From Bombardia bombarda (Eukaryota > Ascomycota > Sordariomycetes > Sordariales > Lasiosphaeriaceae): DNA of 64,000 bases. Numbering within the stretch: the first letter of the stretch is position 1; each line of letters begins with the position of its first letter. Both the position numbers and the translations under genes were made by a program. Of the stretch, positions 1-12,109 are shown in pieces. A model generated the notes under the pieces. It had not been told where the DNA came from, did no database searches, and was given only the letters and a program-made list of their open reading frames with translations. The stretch lies in assembly GCA_030512295.1 (NCBI GenBank), contig JAULSR010000002.1:3658001-3722000 (forward strand), in the 5' to 3' direction.

Positions 1-1272
1 CAATAATATCCACAACTGGTGTGGCGGCTTTGACGACTACGCCGGTCACATGTCGGAGCCCCCTGTCTCGGCATTTGACCCCATCTTTTGGATCCATCAC
101 TGGTAAGCAAGATGCCAAAGCTTTTGTCACTCAGCCGTAGACTCTCCAACTGACCTTATTCTCAGCAATGTTGACCGCCAATTTGCCCTCTGGCAAGCCA
201 TCAACGTCAACAACAAGAAGAACTGGTTTGAAGATCCAGATGAGCAGCTCAAGGACGATGGTAACTGGTCCATCCCCGCCGATGCTGTCGACACCCCAAC
301 CACGGCGCTCGCTCCGTTCCACAAGGATACACAGGGCACATACTTCACATCCGACGACGTCCGTGACTGGATCAAGTGGGGCTACTCGTACCCGGAGCTG
401 CAGCCATGGCTCGAAAAGTACAAGAAGAACGGTGTCTTTAACCAGGATCTCTATGTCAACGATGTCAAGTACGAGATCAAGCAGCTCTACAGTCCGTCGG
501 AGCGAGCCCAATATACGGCCGATTACATTATCAACGTCAAGTACAAGAGGTCAGCTTACCACCACGACCCTCTCCTCTCTACTAGTTGTATCTCTCCACT
601 GACCCAATATCATCTTCTCTGTACAGATTCGCTCTAAACGGCACCCCATACACGCTCTACTTCTTCATCGGCCACAAAGACTCTCTGGCTGACCACTCCG
701 GTCTGCTCACCGCGCATCCGGACCATGTCGGCTACGTCTACACCTTCAGCAACCCCATCTACAGGAACCGCGCTGCCCCGGGCTGCCAGAACTGCCGCAA
801 GAAGGCCGTCGAGGCCTCCTTCTCCAAGGCGCAGGTTCCCATCACGGGTGCACTTCTCGCCAGGATCAGGGCCACCAAGGAGCACGGGGAAAGCAGCAGC
901 GGCGGCAGCATCAGCAGTGGTGCCGTCGTCGGGGGCGTCCACATCCCGCCGTTGCTGAACCTGGGAGTTGAGAATGTAGAGGAGTACCTTGAGAAGAATC
1001 TGCATTGGAGGATCAAGACGGTATGTGGATTTTTGTTCAGTTTGCTGGTGCTGAGGGGTGATGTGGAAGGAACCTTGACGAGTGGCATGGCTAATATTGA
1101 GGTGTGACAATAGCATGGTGGACGTGACGTCGACATTCCTGATGATGGGTCTATTGTCGAGGTATCGGTATACCACCGTAATGCCAAGTTTGATGACCAT
1201 ACTAGCAACGCGTCGTACAACCTGCTTGGGGGACCGACGAGGGGCAAGCCTGGAGGGTTCAGGTCGGTTTAG
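1..1272 (+). CDS. Tyrosinase (copper monooxygenase), 5' end outside the window
   Basis: Spliced as 1-102, 166-549, 627-1020 and 1114-1272, all with GT-AG introns that keep the frame. The first exon carries the CuB signature: HNWCGG, then DPIFWIHH, completed across the first intron as HHCNVDR. These His residues bind the second copper of the type-3 site. The CuA half and the start lie before base 1. The remainder (residues like WIKWGYSYPELQPW, then LYFFIGH and WRIKT..GRDVDIP) is the linker and C-terminal lid of fungal tyrosinases, which is removed on activation. Tyrosinases hydroxylate phenols and oxidise catechols to quinones (melanin pathway). The last exon has to be read in the frame starting HGGRDVD; the longer open frame there is a shadow. 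Family assignment is firm; the substrate is not known. Confidence 0.9.
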
Positions 1273-1784
1273 TTTGGGGGGGGGTTTTTTTTGGGAGATC
1301 TTGAGATTGTCGACTGGTGCTGAAACGAATGAAGGCTTCAACCCTCGTTGGAGATGGTGTACGGAAATAGATACACTGGTTCAAGGCCGCGAGAGCATAC
1401 AAATTAATATTATATAATCATGATATTCCGTAACTTTTCGAAGGGCATGCTCGACAAAAGAAGCTCAATGAGTCGGTGTTTCTCATTAGAGAGAAGCTTA
1501 GGCAAAGTAGCTTTCCTAGAATAATCTTATTTAACACGCATGCAACCAAAGTAATCACAACCATTAGAAAGACCATTGATAACTTGCAAAAGATTATTGT
1601 CTACCTTTCTATGGCTGAGAAGCCTTGAATGGGTGGGTGATTTACTTCTTGTTGAGCATGGTGGACAAATGTCTTCAAGTCGTCTTACCAGCCCTAACCT
1701 GCAGTTCGGATGGCCTGTGTGATATGTACAAAATTATTGCTCTCTTGACCAATCACAAGAGCAAGAAATTGCTTAGTTATCTGC
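1273..1784. other. Non-coding gap
   Basis: This is the 3' flank of the tyrosinase gene and the upstream region of the tRNA. It is AT-rich, and I see no supported gene in it. Confidence 0.5.
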
Positions 1785-1856
1785 GGTCCCGTAGTGTAGC
1801 GGTCATCACATCGGATTCTGATTCCGGTAACCCCGGTTCGATTCCGGGCGGGACCT
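1785..1856 (+). tRNA. tRNA-Gln (anticodon CUG), no intron
   Basis: A 72-nt cloverleaf can be folded by eye. The acceptor stem GGTCCCG pairs with CGGGACC at 1849-1855. There is a 3-bp D stem (GTG/CAC) and an anticodon stem TCGGA/TCCGG around the loop TTCTGAT, which puts CTG at positions 34-36. The T arm is CCCGG-TTCGATT-CCGGG. The B box GGTTCGATTCC is perfect and an A-box-like TAGTGTAGCGG is present. No CCA is encoded, as expected in eukaryotes, and T-rich sequence follows as a Pol III terminator. Confidence 0.95.
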
Positions 1857-2130
1857 CATTCTTCACTTTCATTTTTGCCTCATTTCTCGCTATTGTTTCC
1901 CAGTCTCCAGCTGAAATAAGTTGATGCTGAACCTCTAACTAAAATTCCGTTAAACTGTGTCTGCATACGTAAATGTCGTACCAAGTCTGATTCGTTCTGT
2001 CCAACACAACATCGCTCTCTTCTATCGAACCTGGTTCAAGTCAAACAACCGGATATTTATCAATGATCCTTCCGCCAGCCCAGTGCTTTCTTTTCTTCTG
2101 TTTCGTATCTTTGGTCCTCCAATACCTCAT

Positions 2131-5117
2131 TTAATCTTCTAAAGCATCAAAGAATTCCCCCACATCTGAATCATTGTCCATGTCCTCTGCAGCTTGCATC
2201 AGCGTATCGTCTGAGTTGCCATCCTCTTCACCGCCCCAACTAGGTTCGCTACCGACACCAAAAAGAATCATCGTATCGTAATCCACCTCAACGGCATCCT
2301 CCATGTTACCAACATGTCCATACCACGAGGAGCAGCTATCCCACTCATTAGAATGCCCATACCAGTACTGACAATGTGAGGCCTGAAGACTGTAATCATA
2401 GCATCCCCAATTACAGTCATGGCTCGCGCAATCATTATCTTCGCACTCCCATATACGATTGACGAGCCATGGCTCATCGTAGAGCCTCTGCCATTGCCAA
2501 CCCAGCCACTTTCGGAGTCTGGTGTGCTCCCCGTTTGCCATAAGCTCGTCATGTTCCTTACGAAATAGTCTGAGGTTCCAATTTCGTGACCTGACCTCGA
2601 AGATGAGAGCACAGAACTCAAAGATGTCCAAATATGTCAGCTCCTCGCGCTCGTTAGACAGCCTCCACATAAAAATGTCCATGCAAAGGTTTTCATTTCC
2701 ACCCTCAATGTTTAGACCGTCAGGATTCAACCCTTGTATCTGCAGTGATCTCAGATGGGAATAATGTGCTGCGTACCCAAAATCAGAGACAATATCGATG
2801 ATAGAGGTACCCAAATAACTCAAAATATTGACATCTGCACCGAGATCAAGAAGTGTATGAAAGGCAGTATGTCTCAGATCTCTTGATATAATAAGAATAT
2901 TAAATAGTGGTGTTTGCCCCCATCGGTCCTGCTTGTTGATGTCGGCGCCTGCATTCACTAGTTCACGTATGATAAACTGGCACATGCCATCACGGTTGCC
3001 ATTACATGCGGAGACCCAATGCAAAACCGCCATTCCCATTAGGTCTTGTTCGTATACGTTCGCTCCGGCTTTGAGTAGGACTCTGATGTGGGACAGGTTT
3101 TCATAGGCTAACATGAGCGGCGTCCACATCCGGTGGTCCTTTGCATCGACATCTGCCCCGTGGCCAATCAAAAGTTGTATTAGCGTGTCTCTATGCTTTT
3201 TATCACCGCTTGAAATCGCGAGATGCAGAGGCGTTGACCGTGAGCCTTTGGTCCTGATATCCACGGTTGCGCCATGGTCCAGCAGAATACGTGCTGTCCC
3301 GACATCGTTTAGCATTGCAGCCCAGTGTAGAGGAGCAAGCCCCAAACTGTCTGGTGAGTCTCTGAGGCCCGGTTGAATATGCAAAGCATTTTCAAGTGAC
3401 AAGTTGCTTTTCCCTCGGATGGCGTCAATGATGATAGTCGATGTCGCAACTCCGTCGGGTACATTAGTACTGGCTACGTGGAATAGTAGCTGAAGATTCT
3501 GTGGCAGGTTGTCGGGGAATGATAAAGGGTGATAATGAGCAACTGATTCAAGCGTGTATGATGACAGATACCTGCTTCTTATTAGACCAGACACCCGTGA
3601 AGGCAACGATATCCGGTAACAAAACCACTCACAACTCTTGAACGTTAAAGCCAATGATAGATGACTTTTCTAGAAGAGATACCATCGTAGGAGCATAGCC
3701 CAGAGAAATCAAATGCTAATGGTGTTTTAGCTGCTTGTACGAATTCTTGTATTTGAACTCTAAATACACAGCATAGAAAATACTCATTGCTTACATTGAA
3801 AATAGTTTCACCACTTTCCTCAACAATATCTGTCGGTAGTATTTTGTATTCGACCAATCTTTCAACATGTGATATCCGAAGGCCACGATCCCTTTCCAAT
3901 GCTGTAAATGTAACGGCCAAATTAATTAGATTATCATTGATAACTCTCGGGAGCCTTAAATATAGAGCAGCTCCCTGGTTTGTCAGAGACCCCCATATGG
4001 CTGTGATAGATAAAGCGCGATTAAGCAGCCACTTTGGGAACTGATAAGCAACCCGCAACGAGCCTTTCTTTGCCGAATGACAGGTCGGGACGTTGCAACG
4101 TCGTGGGTCAAAGATAGGGATACTGTTATACTGCATGGCGATCGACCCGATGATGGATCTCGCCCATCTGGGGGTCTGGAAATCGACAGTTCTGTGACAT
4201 TGACATTGACAATATCGGCTGCACCTTTGCTGGACCGATGCTTGTATTTGGATGAAGTGTGAGCCATGGTGTGCCTGGGGGTGTGAATACGCCGTTGTCA
4301 CTGTTCGTGATATGGCAGTCGAAAGCTTCTCTTCAATGGCGTCAAATCTGTTGACCAGATTGGTAACTTGGTCTGCCGTTTGCTGCAAATGGCCTGTGGC
4401 GGCAGTGAGACTCTCAGCTTTATCTTCTACTCGTTTGTTGGACTCCGAAATCGACTGAACGAGCCTGTGTTGATCTTGGGAGATTGCAATGAAGCTGTCT
4501 AACTGGCTATTCAGCCGTCTAGTAGAAGTCTCGACGAGACTATGCACGTTGATGACCATTCTCCCTTGGTGAAGCCTAGGTAGAACATTAGAATTAGACA
4601 TGAGGTTGCCTTGGACGCAGATAGTAGCTTGCCAGGTGACTCGATGGGCAGGGTACCTAAATACTCACATTTGGGAGAAACCAAGGATATCGAAACAGGT
4701 GGAGATGCTATCGCGACATCGTCTTGCCTTGTCTCGCAGCTGGGTGATTCTGCCACGTCGAAACTGCCATCGAACGCCAGAGATCTTTTGCTCTCCCACT
4801 TTGTTGAGACCCGTACTTTTGCGCACTAAGTCGTTGGCCATGACGTGGATTTCATTGACAATCTGACTGAGCTCCACTTGAAATTTCGCAATTCTATCCA
4901 GGGCCTCTGATGGCAAGCTGGATTTGGATTTGACGGCATCGTCCATGGCGCTTCGAAGATGGTCAAGTAAAGCCTGGGGTGACGACAATTCATTCAGCAT
5001 GTCGCAAAACTCAGCCGAGGCTTGCGCAAGGCTTCTGAGCGTCTTAATGCCATCCCCTATCGCGGCAACGGCTTGGGTGATAGCGATAATGGACGCAACG
5101 GCTGAAAGCGGATCCAT
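2131..5117 (-). CDS. Ankyrin-repeat protein with fungal STAND-type N-terminal domain
   Basis: Model: 5117-4669, 4575-3795 and 3669-2131 (introns GTGAGT..CTAG, GTAAGC..CTAG), about 922 residues. The start is the ATG of MDPLSAVAS; this opening, rich in small hydrophobic residues, is typical of the N-terminal domain found in fungal STAND/NLR proteins. A heptad-like coiled-coil stretch follows (residues about 150-235), then a conserved block CQCQCHR..FQTPRWARS..CNVPTC..FPKWLL known from fungal ankyrin proteins. At least five ankyrin units follow in exon 3 (for example PLHWAAMLNDVGTARILLDHGA, TPLHLAIS, TPLMLAYENLS, AVLHWVSACNG, TPLFNILI). The tail is acidic and rich in Cys and Trp. No P-loop was seen, so it is NLR-like without the NTPase. 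A role in self/non-self recognition is only inferred. The junction of exons 2 and 3 is the least certain part. Confidence 0.75.
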
Positions 5118-5757
5118 GGTGGGCAATCTTGGTTCGAAAACCTTGAGTTGGCAGTGTCAAGAAAGAGCTGGCAGGAGCAAGTGGACGGAATCTTGAGTGG
5201 CTTGGAGTGCATCAGATGAGGGGTAAGGCAGCTGGATATAATAAAGTAGATTGGGGTGGTACAAAATAGGCGCCTACGGCGGGAGATATCTACACAGCTG
5301 TGTCAAAATGTGATTTGTCGAAATAATAGGGCAGTGGTGGTGGGGCCCACTGCTGGGTATGCGAGGCATCCTCAAGGCATCCCGCTCCGCCACCCCTCCA
5401 AGCCCCATGAGTTTTTGAACTGATAACATATGTAGTTGTGCTGAATTGGCTGGTCAATGGCAGCACTAACAACAGCGGCGGGGAACCCCGACATCTAGAG
5501 TAAAATATATGTACACCTCTCCACCAAGAGGCGTAGCATAACTACCAGTATAACTTCTGCCCAATGTCCAGAGGATACTACCTTCTTTGTCTAGAAGGAA
5601 CGTTCGTCGAAGAATAAGTCACCACCGATGGCGTAATAATTAGTAGAGGGCTCGAAATGCGATGTCTTCATCGGCATCGTGGATGGTCGCCGATTGACGA
5701 TTAGTGGTTTGGAAGTCGCAGCCACCTTGCGACGTGACACAATGCAGTTTGTAGCCA
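5118..5757. other. Non-coding gap upstream of the ankyrin gene
   Basis: This is the promoter side of the minus-strand ankyrin gene. No supported gene or repeat was seen. Confidence 0.4.
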
Positions 5758-6295
5758 TCAGCATAGGTATCTTCCAACGAAAATTTTGGAATCGGACATA
5801 ACGAACATTACAGCAACTGCGAGCCCCAAAGCAGCTGTGTCCTCTGTATTCTGGTTGTCGCTATTAAGGATCGTAGGAATGCCGATTGCACAAAGGATTA
5901 TGATGATGCCGTCGAAGACTATCATCGCGATGGCCGCGCGTGGCCTGATCTGGAGGAAAATGAAGCAAAGGATATCTGTCAGGATGGATATTGCTACTAC
6001 AGTTGATGACCAAGTTAGTGTTCTACCCACTAGATTACTCGCCTTGGGCTGTGATTCTTACCGCTGCAATGACGACGGCGTAGACCTTCTCAATCTCTTT
6101 CGAGCCCAATTTGGCGGCGATATGGCCTGCCACTCCGAGCAGTGCCGTCTCGGTCATGACACAGAGACAAAGTAGCCCATGCTGTGCCCACTTCCATCTT
6201 CGTGTGGCGATTGTGGGAGCCGGAGCCCTATTGACCGAGTCGGAAACCTCTGTGGACACCGTCGTGATTGGGACTGACGACTTGGGTAGAGACAT
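5758..6295 (-). pseudogene. Possible small multi-span membrane protein, reading frame not recoverable
   Basis: The first piece starts at ATG 6293-6295 (MSLPKSS) and includes a hydrophobic segment (QHGLLCLCVMTETALLGVAGHIAAKL) ending in VYAVVIAA before a good donor, GTAAGA. A branch-like CTAAC and the acceptor CTGTAG follow. The downstream hydrophobic piece (SILTDILCFIFLQI, then FDGIIIILCAIGIPTI) reads as two more membrane spans. The only canonical donor and acceptors do not keep the frame: exon 1 ends in phase 0 while the second piece needs phase 1. Either a base is missing or extra, or the gene is decayed. The family is not recognised. What supports coding is the membrane-span pattern on one strand. 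Confidence 0.35.
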
Positions 6296-8623
6296 GACGT
6301 AGGTCACCGATTTTGGGCGCGCGGCATCTCTTTATCAAAGCTTCCTGGAGGGTAGATGGCCCTCGAGAGTCTGCTCTGGGAAATGAATGGAGATGGAAAA
6401 CGTGGGCAAGGAGAGGCTGGGAAAAGATTTGTTGCTCAGACATCAACAACCAAATTTACCGCCCTTTAGGCCTTCTTGTTCTTTTGGTGTGGATCCCAGC
6501 GACTTAATTAAACCCGACTTGGGACCAACAGCAGCGAGTGTCAGCACCAACAGCAAAACCTGAAAGCCAGACCACATTCCAGCTGCTCGGCGCAGCCAAC
6601 CATGACAGCCGTTCCAGTTTTAGGACGAAAGGGTTATAATCTACTTGGTGGGGAAGAGCGATAAGTCCGCACGGGGCGAGATATCTTGCACGGTGTCTTG
6701 GCGCAGCACACTCACGAGATATGGCTAAAGCATGCAAGGTGCTTTCTCAATCTTCTAAGATAGATTATTTGTGAGTTGGACCAGGGCCTTGTCGTCACCC
6801 CAGATGGCCCCACCTTTCCAGCCAGAAGGGCAGAAGTGGATTGTTTAATCGACTATGGAGGGCACTCGAGTCGTGGAGTATGAATCAATCGATAATGATG
6901 GAGGTTTCATATTTGGTTTAAGGCCTACGATGATGGGTTTCGAGCGTAATGTCTCCGTAGTGTAGTGGAAATGAAGACCTGGAGAGGCGGAAAGGATCGG
7001 TAGCTTAGATAATGAACGGGCAGACGGGTCCTACCATACTGGTGTAGTCCAGTCTTCGGCAGGCCAAAAGTTCCTCCGTCTGATTGGTCCATTGGCGGGA
7101 AACTTTCCATAAAGGAAGGACCGACTCCCTTCTCGAGTCTCAAAACGAAAATGCCAGGTACAGCACGCAGCAACAGACGGTGGAAGGTGCGAGTCATGTC
7201 ACTGCCAGACTTACAGTTAGGTACTTATTGCTCCGTACTGTACCTTCCTTTTACACAACACGAACGAGCTGCAGGACGGGACTTCCATGTCAAGACTCGG
7301 GATTCTAGAAAGTATTAAAAGGTTAATTACTTTTGTGTTCAAGAAATAACACTAGTATGCTATCGCTATTCGTCGGTCTCCTCCTATGCTTTTCCTCCAT
7401 CCCATATTCCAAATGACTGCTCGCAGAGTGGTTGCTCTATCTTCTTCGCCTTCGTGGCATATGACAGGCGTAACAACTGGCCTGGGGACCCGCTTCCTAA
7501 GCGTATATGTGCATATCCAAAAGAATCAGTTTGAAACCACACATATTCCACGTGCAGCGCCCTTGGGTTACCGAAATGCAGCCTAAACCCCTTGCGTACA
7601 GCTTTTTGTTGTTTTTTCCGCACTTGGGGCATTTCGCTACACCAGCGTATCGCTGGAGAAAACACATGGTTGCCATGTTAAAGAAGACTTTGATGTTTGG
7701 CGCTTTCGAGGGGTGATGTTGTGCCAAGTCTGAGCCGGTTAGAATACCGTACCAATAGTGTTAAGATAAAGTACGAGTAGAGAAGGACAGGTAAGACATG
7801 TAAGTACCAACCAACCTATAGCAGGTCGCGTGCTCTGTAATGATTTGACGGCAAAGCGCGAAGCGGGATTTCAGTCGGGTTGGGTGTTTTGGCTTCGTGA
7901 CTCGAAGTGGGTTTGGAGTTGGGCTTTTGTGATGCCTCAAATTGCTCGCAGCTTGGGGAACGGTAGCGAAGGGTACTCAAGTCAGAGCTGTGTTGCAGGG
8001 CTTTGCACTTTCTGTTCCGATTTTGTGAGGTTGGTTGTGCCTGACTTCACTTTGTATCTATCCATTTGGGCAGCTGCGGTGTGCGATGAACTGATTGTAC
8101 TTAACATTTGTCTGTGATGCAGATCCGCAATGATTAAGTGTAATGGTTTGGCTCCTTTATTGCATGACAGGCCTTAACCAATATGAATCTGCCAAGTTTC
8201 CTGTGATGCAACTTTCAAGTTCATTGTTTGCTTCATCCGAATTTGCTAATTCTAGTGGCTATATGCTCTTCAGGACACGCAGAGTGGACGTTCAGTTGGT
8301 CAACAGCTTAGTACCGATATAAATAATCCAGCTCTGGTTCGTTTGTTAATTTGGCTTACAGGACAAGGTCCCTGTCACATCAATGTGAAGCAGTTTCAAC
8401 GGACAAACAACGTCTATCAGCGGCTAAAGTTAGGTAGGTAGCTTGAAATAGTCCACAGCCATCCATCGTGGGAACACAAAATTGACTCAACAATTCAATC
8501 CACCTTTCCCAGAATCCGAGTCCACCATAAGTGAGCAAGATGGCCTTTAATAAAGCCAGCTGTCCAGTCAAAAAGGCAAAGCACAGGGCCCTTGACGCAG
8601 AATCACATCGGAGGAAAAAGACA
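6296..8623. other. Long gap without a supported gene
   Basis: CCAAT-type motifs lie near 7080-7100 (ATTGGTCCATTGG). A short minus-strand frame at 7497-7727 has CPKC, then two further cysteines, but no start or splice support. Otherwise I see nothing definable. Confidence 0.4.
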
Positions 8624-9199
8624 CTAGGGCTTGACCTCCAACGACATTGACTCAGCAACCACCGGCAAAACCAACCTCGACACAACACTGGCATTATGCC
8701 TCACAGTATGCAAAGCAGCAAGCACCTTCCTCTCCGTGGCCTGGTTCTCACCCGTGCCCAGATTCCGTACGTACCTCGGATGCGAGCCGCCAGCAATAAG
8801 CAACCGTATCCTGTTCCCCTTGCGAAACCTATGCGCACAGTCACTCAGTAGAATTTCCCGCCGTATCGGGTACTAGAATGATGCAGCTCGACTAGCGGTT
8901 TCTCGCACACTTCTACATCGGCAGTCAGGGGCTCAGTAGTGAATGTTAGCACGTCGGAACGAGCGGCTACTGAGGTTATTGGGTGCCCCGATGCCATAAG
9001 GAGTGCTGACAAGAAGGGTGCCGAGGAGCTTGTTGGTATCCAGGGGTCTGTATAGATCCGCCACGACACGGATTCGGTCGGCGACGGGGATGCGAAGTCT
9101 TTCAATCGTGTAGCTGCCTGTTTCTGGCGGAAGCTTGTTCACTCGGGCAAAGAGGCCGTCGACGAGGCCACCGAGCCAGCTGCGGCTGATTGGCGCCAT
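8624..9199 (-). pseudogene. Relic of a CocE/NonD (S15, X-Pro dipeptidyl-peptidase type) alpha/beta hydrolase
   Basis: Three collinear fragments of one family lie head to tail in different frames. From 9199 down, MAPISRSW..LPPETGSYTIERLRIPVADR..VVADLYRPL..LLVSTPYGIG is the N-terminus. It jumps directly, with a frame change near 8950, to SVAARSDVLTFTTEPLTADVEV..PLVELHHSS, the start of the C-terminal jelly-roll domain. After a second frame change near 8860 it continues as EILLSDCAHRFRKGNRIRL..GGSHPRYVRNLGTGE to a stop at 8624-8626. The intact family is roughly 550-650 residues. Here the whole catalytic core, including the Ser-His-Asp triad, is missing. No function is expected. Confidence 0.85.
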
Positions 9200-10393
9200 T
9201 GTTCACGATGGCTGGTTTCTGTTGAATTAAACTGCAGATTTTCGATAAACGTCAGTCAGCACTTTGTCCAAGTACCAAAGCAATGCATCGTGTCTGGATT
9301 TTGAATTCAGCGTCGATAACGTGATGCCTGCGGCAGCAATATCGGGGTCTAAGGAGGTCCGACTCCGATTATCGCAACTCGACCAGGACCAGTGGACAAA
9401 GATTTTGGTTCTCGGGTTCTTGGTGCTGTTGGCGCTAAAATTGTATGTCAGCGGGCAACAGTTATGCCGGCGGGCAAACAGACAGACGATAGCGGGTGGC
9501 CGAGGCCTCAGGCGAGCTTATCCCCAACTTGAAATTGTGTTTTTCTTTCTACGAATTGACATATGTATAGGTATCTTAGGTATGTCCACCATAAACTGCC
9601 GTTATGTCGAACTGCCTGGCATATATATAAGGTATAGATGCATCACTTCACTCTGACATGATGTTACTTCACATTATCCACTTCGGGTACTGTTCCCGTC
9701 GTCCTTAAACCTCCCGTCGTGCCAGCTTTAGCATCGCTTTAGCCGTTTAAGGCCAGGAACTTAGCGCCATCTTTTTTTGTGTTCCTGGATAAAGAGGGGG
9801 CGTACAAACTTGATTTTCTATGTATCACGTTATGCGACCCATAAGCCAGAAGATATTGGAAGTCATGACGAGTACAGCAGACTCAATATCTGAATTGCAG
9901 GACATGTTCCGCAGTATCACGTTAATGATGAAAACTCAGAGTGGACCTAGACGTTAACTGCTTCCATTGATCCTCAGGAATCGTAGCACCGCGCTAGTTT
10001 TAACCATCGATTCGTAACAGTAGGCAAGTAGGTTAAATGTAGAGGAAGTATTTAAATACTGTCTAGTAGCACTATCTAAGTTGTGCTGAAGAAGGAAGCC
10101 AAAACGAGCCTCCAAGTCATGGTGATGATACCGACGCCGCCGATAAAAGCTGATAAAGACAAAGCAAGCCGTGCCGCAAAGGGTTGACCGTAATTAAGGG
10201 GTACCTCGACTGACAGTCTTGCGTGCCTGCCTGCCTGTCTGATACCAATCCCTTACCCAGTCAAGAATCAGAATCAACCCCAAAACGCCAGTGATGAACA
10301 TGCCTCAAATGACCCACGCCCGTCCAGCTTTGCAGCAATGATCTAGTCTAGTATACACGAAGCAGCCCAGGAAAACCCAAGAGCGCTCCTTAC
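9200..10393. other. Gap without a supported gene
   Basis: No gene is supported here. A short (TGCC)-type run occurs near 10225-10240. The segment at 9560-9640 is AT-rich. Confidence 0.4.
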
Positions 10394-12109
10394 CTACGCA
10401 GCCCAAACCTCCCCCGTCTTCTCTACAATCCGATCCCCATCAAGCACGCTTCCCCTCCAATCCTCCACCACAGCCGGATCCCTCTCCTCGCCCCAGAACC
10501 CGGCCTTGGCAAGCCGCGGCGTCAAAGCCCGCATCACCGCATCATGCAGCTCCCGCCTGGTCAGCGCCTTGTCAGCCCAGTAGTGCCTGACCAGCTGCCC
10601 CGTGCAGCCCGTGTGCTTCCTCTCGGGCGCCCCGTTGGCCTCGTTGCAAGGCAGCATGCGAATGTACTTCCTGCCTTCTCCCTTCTCGACACTCAGCCCG
10701 TCGAGAAAGTCATACCTGACATGGGAGCTAAACGCCGCCTGCTCGTGGCAGAACTTGTCCTTCCACTGCGCACAGCCAGGGTACCGCTTCTCGTCCTCAG
10801 GACACGTCGCCCACTCCCCAAACAGCCTCTCGGTATTGTTACTCGCAGAATCCGTCTGCGCAATGATAAACCCCGTGTTCAGATTGACCTTGCCCCTCAG
10901 GTCCATATTCACATCCAGATCTGGGTCCTCCGCCATCGCCACCACGACCCGGCGATCGATCCGCCAGTAGTTCAGCAGCCACTCGAGCGGCAGCTCCGGC
11001 GACGCAAACACCACGTCCGAGTCCATCATGACCACGACGTCGTACCGATCCCGCCGCCGCCGCAGCAGCTCCTGCGTAAACACCACTTTGGTCCAGTGCG
11101 GCGCCCGGTCGGCGTACTGCGGCGCGCGGATCAGTTTGTACGCGTACCCGTGGATCAGCGCGTACAGGTAGTGACCCATGAAGCCCGCCGACTGCGACCG
11201 CAGCGCGTCCCACGTGGGCATTGTCGGCGAAAACACATGGCCGTCCTCGTCGAGCGGGCGGGTGTCGACGTCGAGGATGCAGATGCGGGAGCGGAGCGGG
11301 GTGGTGTGGATCAGCTCGTGGACCGGGGGGAGGCGCTTCTCGGTGCCGTCGAGCGCGGTAAAGACCGGGGCGGTGATGGGCACGACGAGCGGGGCCCACA
11401 GGGCGCGGACTAGGGCGGGGATGTTGTCCAGAGCGGTGGTAGTGGTGGTGGTGGTGGTGGCTGCATGGATATCGTCGTTCTTGTCACTGTCGGCAGGGGT
11501 GGTCGGTTGGGGTGGTGGTGGTGGTGGTGGTGGGTAGTTTTGGTGGGGGGAAGTGGCGTCTTGCTGCTGCTGCTGACCCCCGCAAACACAGCTGGCACAA
11601 TCACTTGGGGCCTGCATCAAGAGCTCGTGTTAGGTATTGATCTGTAGTTGGCTGCTGCTGCTGCTGGTACGGTACTGGAGTGGACTGGACTGGACTGGAC
11701 TGGACCGCTGCAGACGCACCACTGCACCGCGACGCCGGCCGCGTATGTGCGCGGTGTGTGACCGGGCACAGTGCAGCTTTGGAGCTTGCTGTGGTGGTGC
11801 GTTGCAGACAGAGGCCAGGCGCCCCCAAGGTACCCTACCCTGTTATCCCCTGTCTAGGCCCGCTTTTTTTGCCTCGAATTTGCCCACTTTGGACAAAACT
11901 TGGCACATGCACGACAAAAATATCATGATAATTCAGGATCAGGGTCTGGGTCGGGATCAGGAAATTGTTGTCTTCTGCGGTTTCTCTTACAGTGCAGGTC
12001 TGAGCCCTCCATGGTAGAGGCTCGTGACGATTGCTATCGCAAAGATAACGGCGGGGACCAACAGGATCAATCGCCGCCACGATTGCGGGATGCTGGGTAG
12101 AGCCGACAT
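10394..12109 (-). CDS. Type II membrane nucleotide-sugar (GT-A fold) glycosyltransferase
   Basis: Model: 12109-11991 joined to 11591-10394 (donor GTAAGAG, acceptor GTGCCAG), 438 residues. Exon 1 is a signal anchor: MSALPSIPQSWRRLI, then a hydrophobic stretch (LLVPAVIFAIAIVTSLY). Exon 2 opens with a low-complexity stem (runs of Q, P and T). The lumenal catalytic domain follows: RICILDVDTRP, HYLYALIHGYAYKLIRAP, VVVMMDSDVVF (DxD metal/sugar-nucleotide motif), MAEDPDLDVNMD, NLNTGFIIAQ, HEQAAFS and RMLPCNEANG. This matches fungal nucleotide-diphospho-sugar transferases of the GMA12/GT34-like group, which act on glycans in the Golgi. Linkage and substrate are unknown. The acceptor was chosen because it restores the phase left by the anchor exon; starting inside exon 2 would give a protein without an anchor. 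Confidence 0.75.
11676..11703 (+). repeat. Short TGGAC pentamer tandem repeat in the intron
   Basis: About five TGGAC/TGGAG units lie head to tail within the intron of the glycosyltransferase gene, near its 3' end as transcribed. Confidence 0.7.

Noticed and set aside
7497..7727. Minus-strand frame with CPKC..C..C resembling a zinc ribbon
   Set aside because: No ATG start in context, spacing does not fit a known ribbon, and no splice partners were found.
10544..11413. 289-residue open frame on the plus strand
   Set aside because: It is the GC-rich antisense shadow of the glycosyltransferase, whose own motifs are unmistakable on the minus strand.
11836..11849. TACCCTGTTATCCC, the core of the I-SceI homing-endonuclease site
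   Set aside because: Only 14 of 18 positions match, it lies in an intron with no homing gene nearby, and it is best seen as chance.
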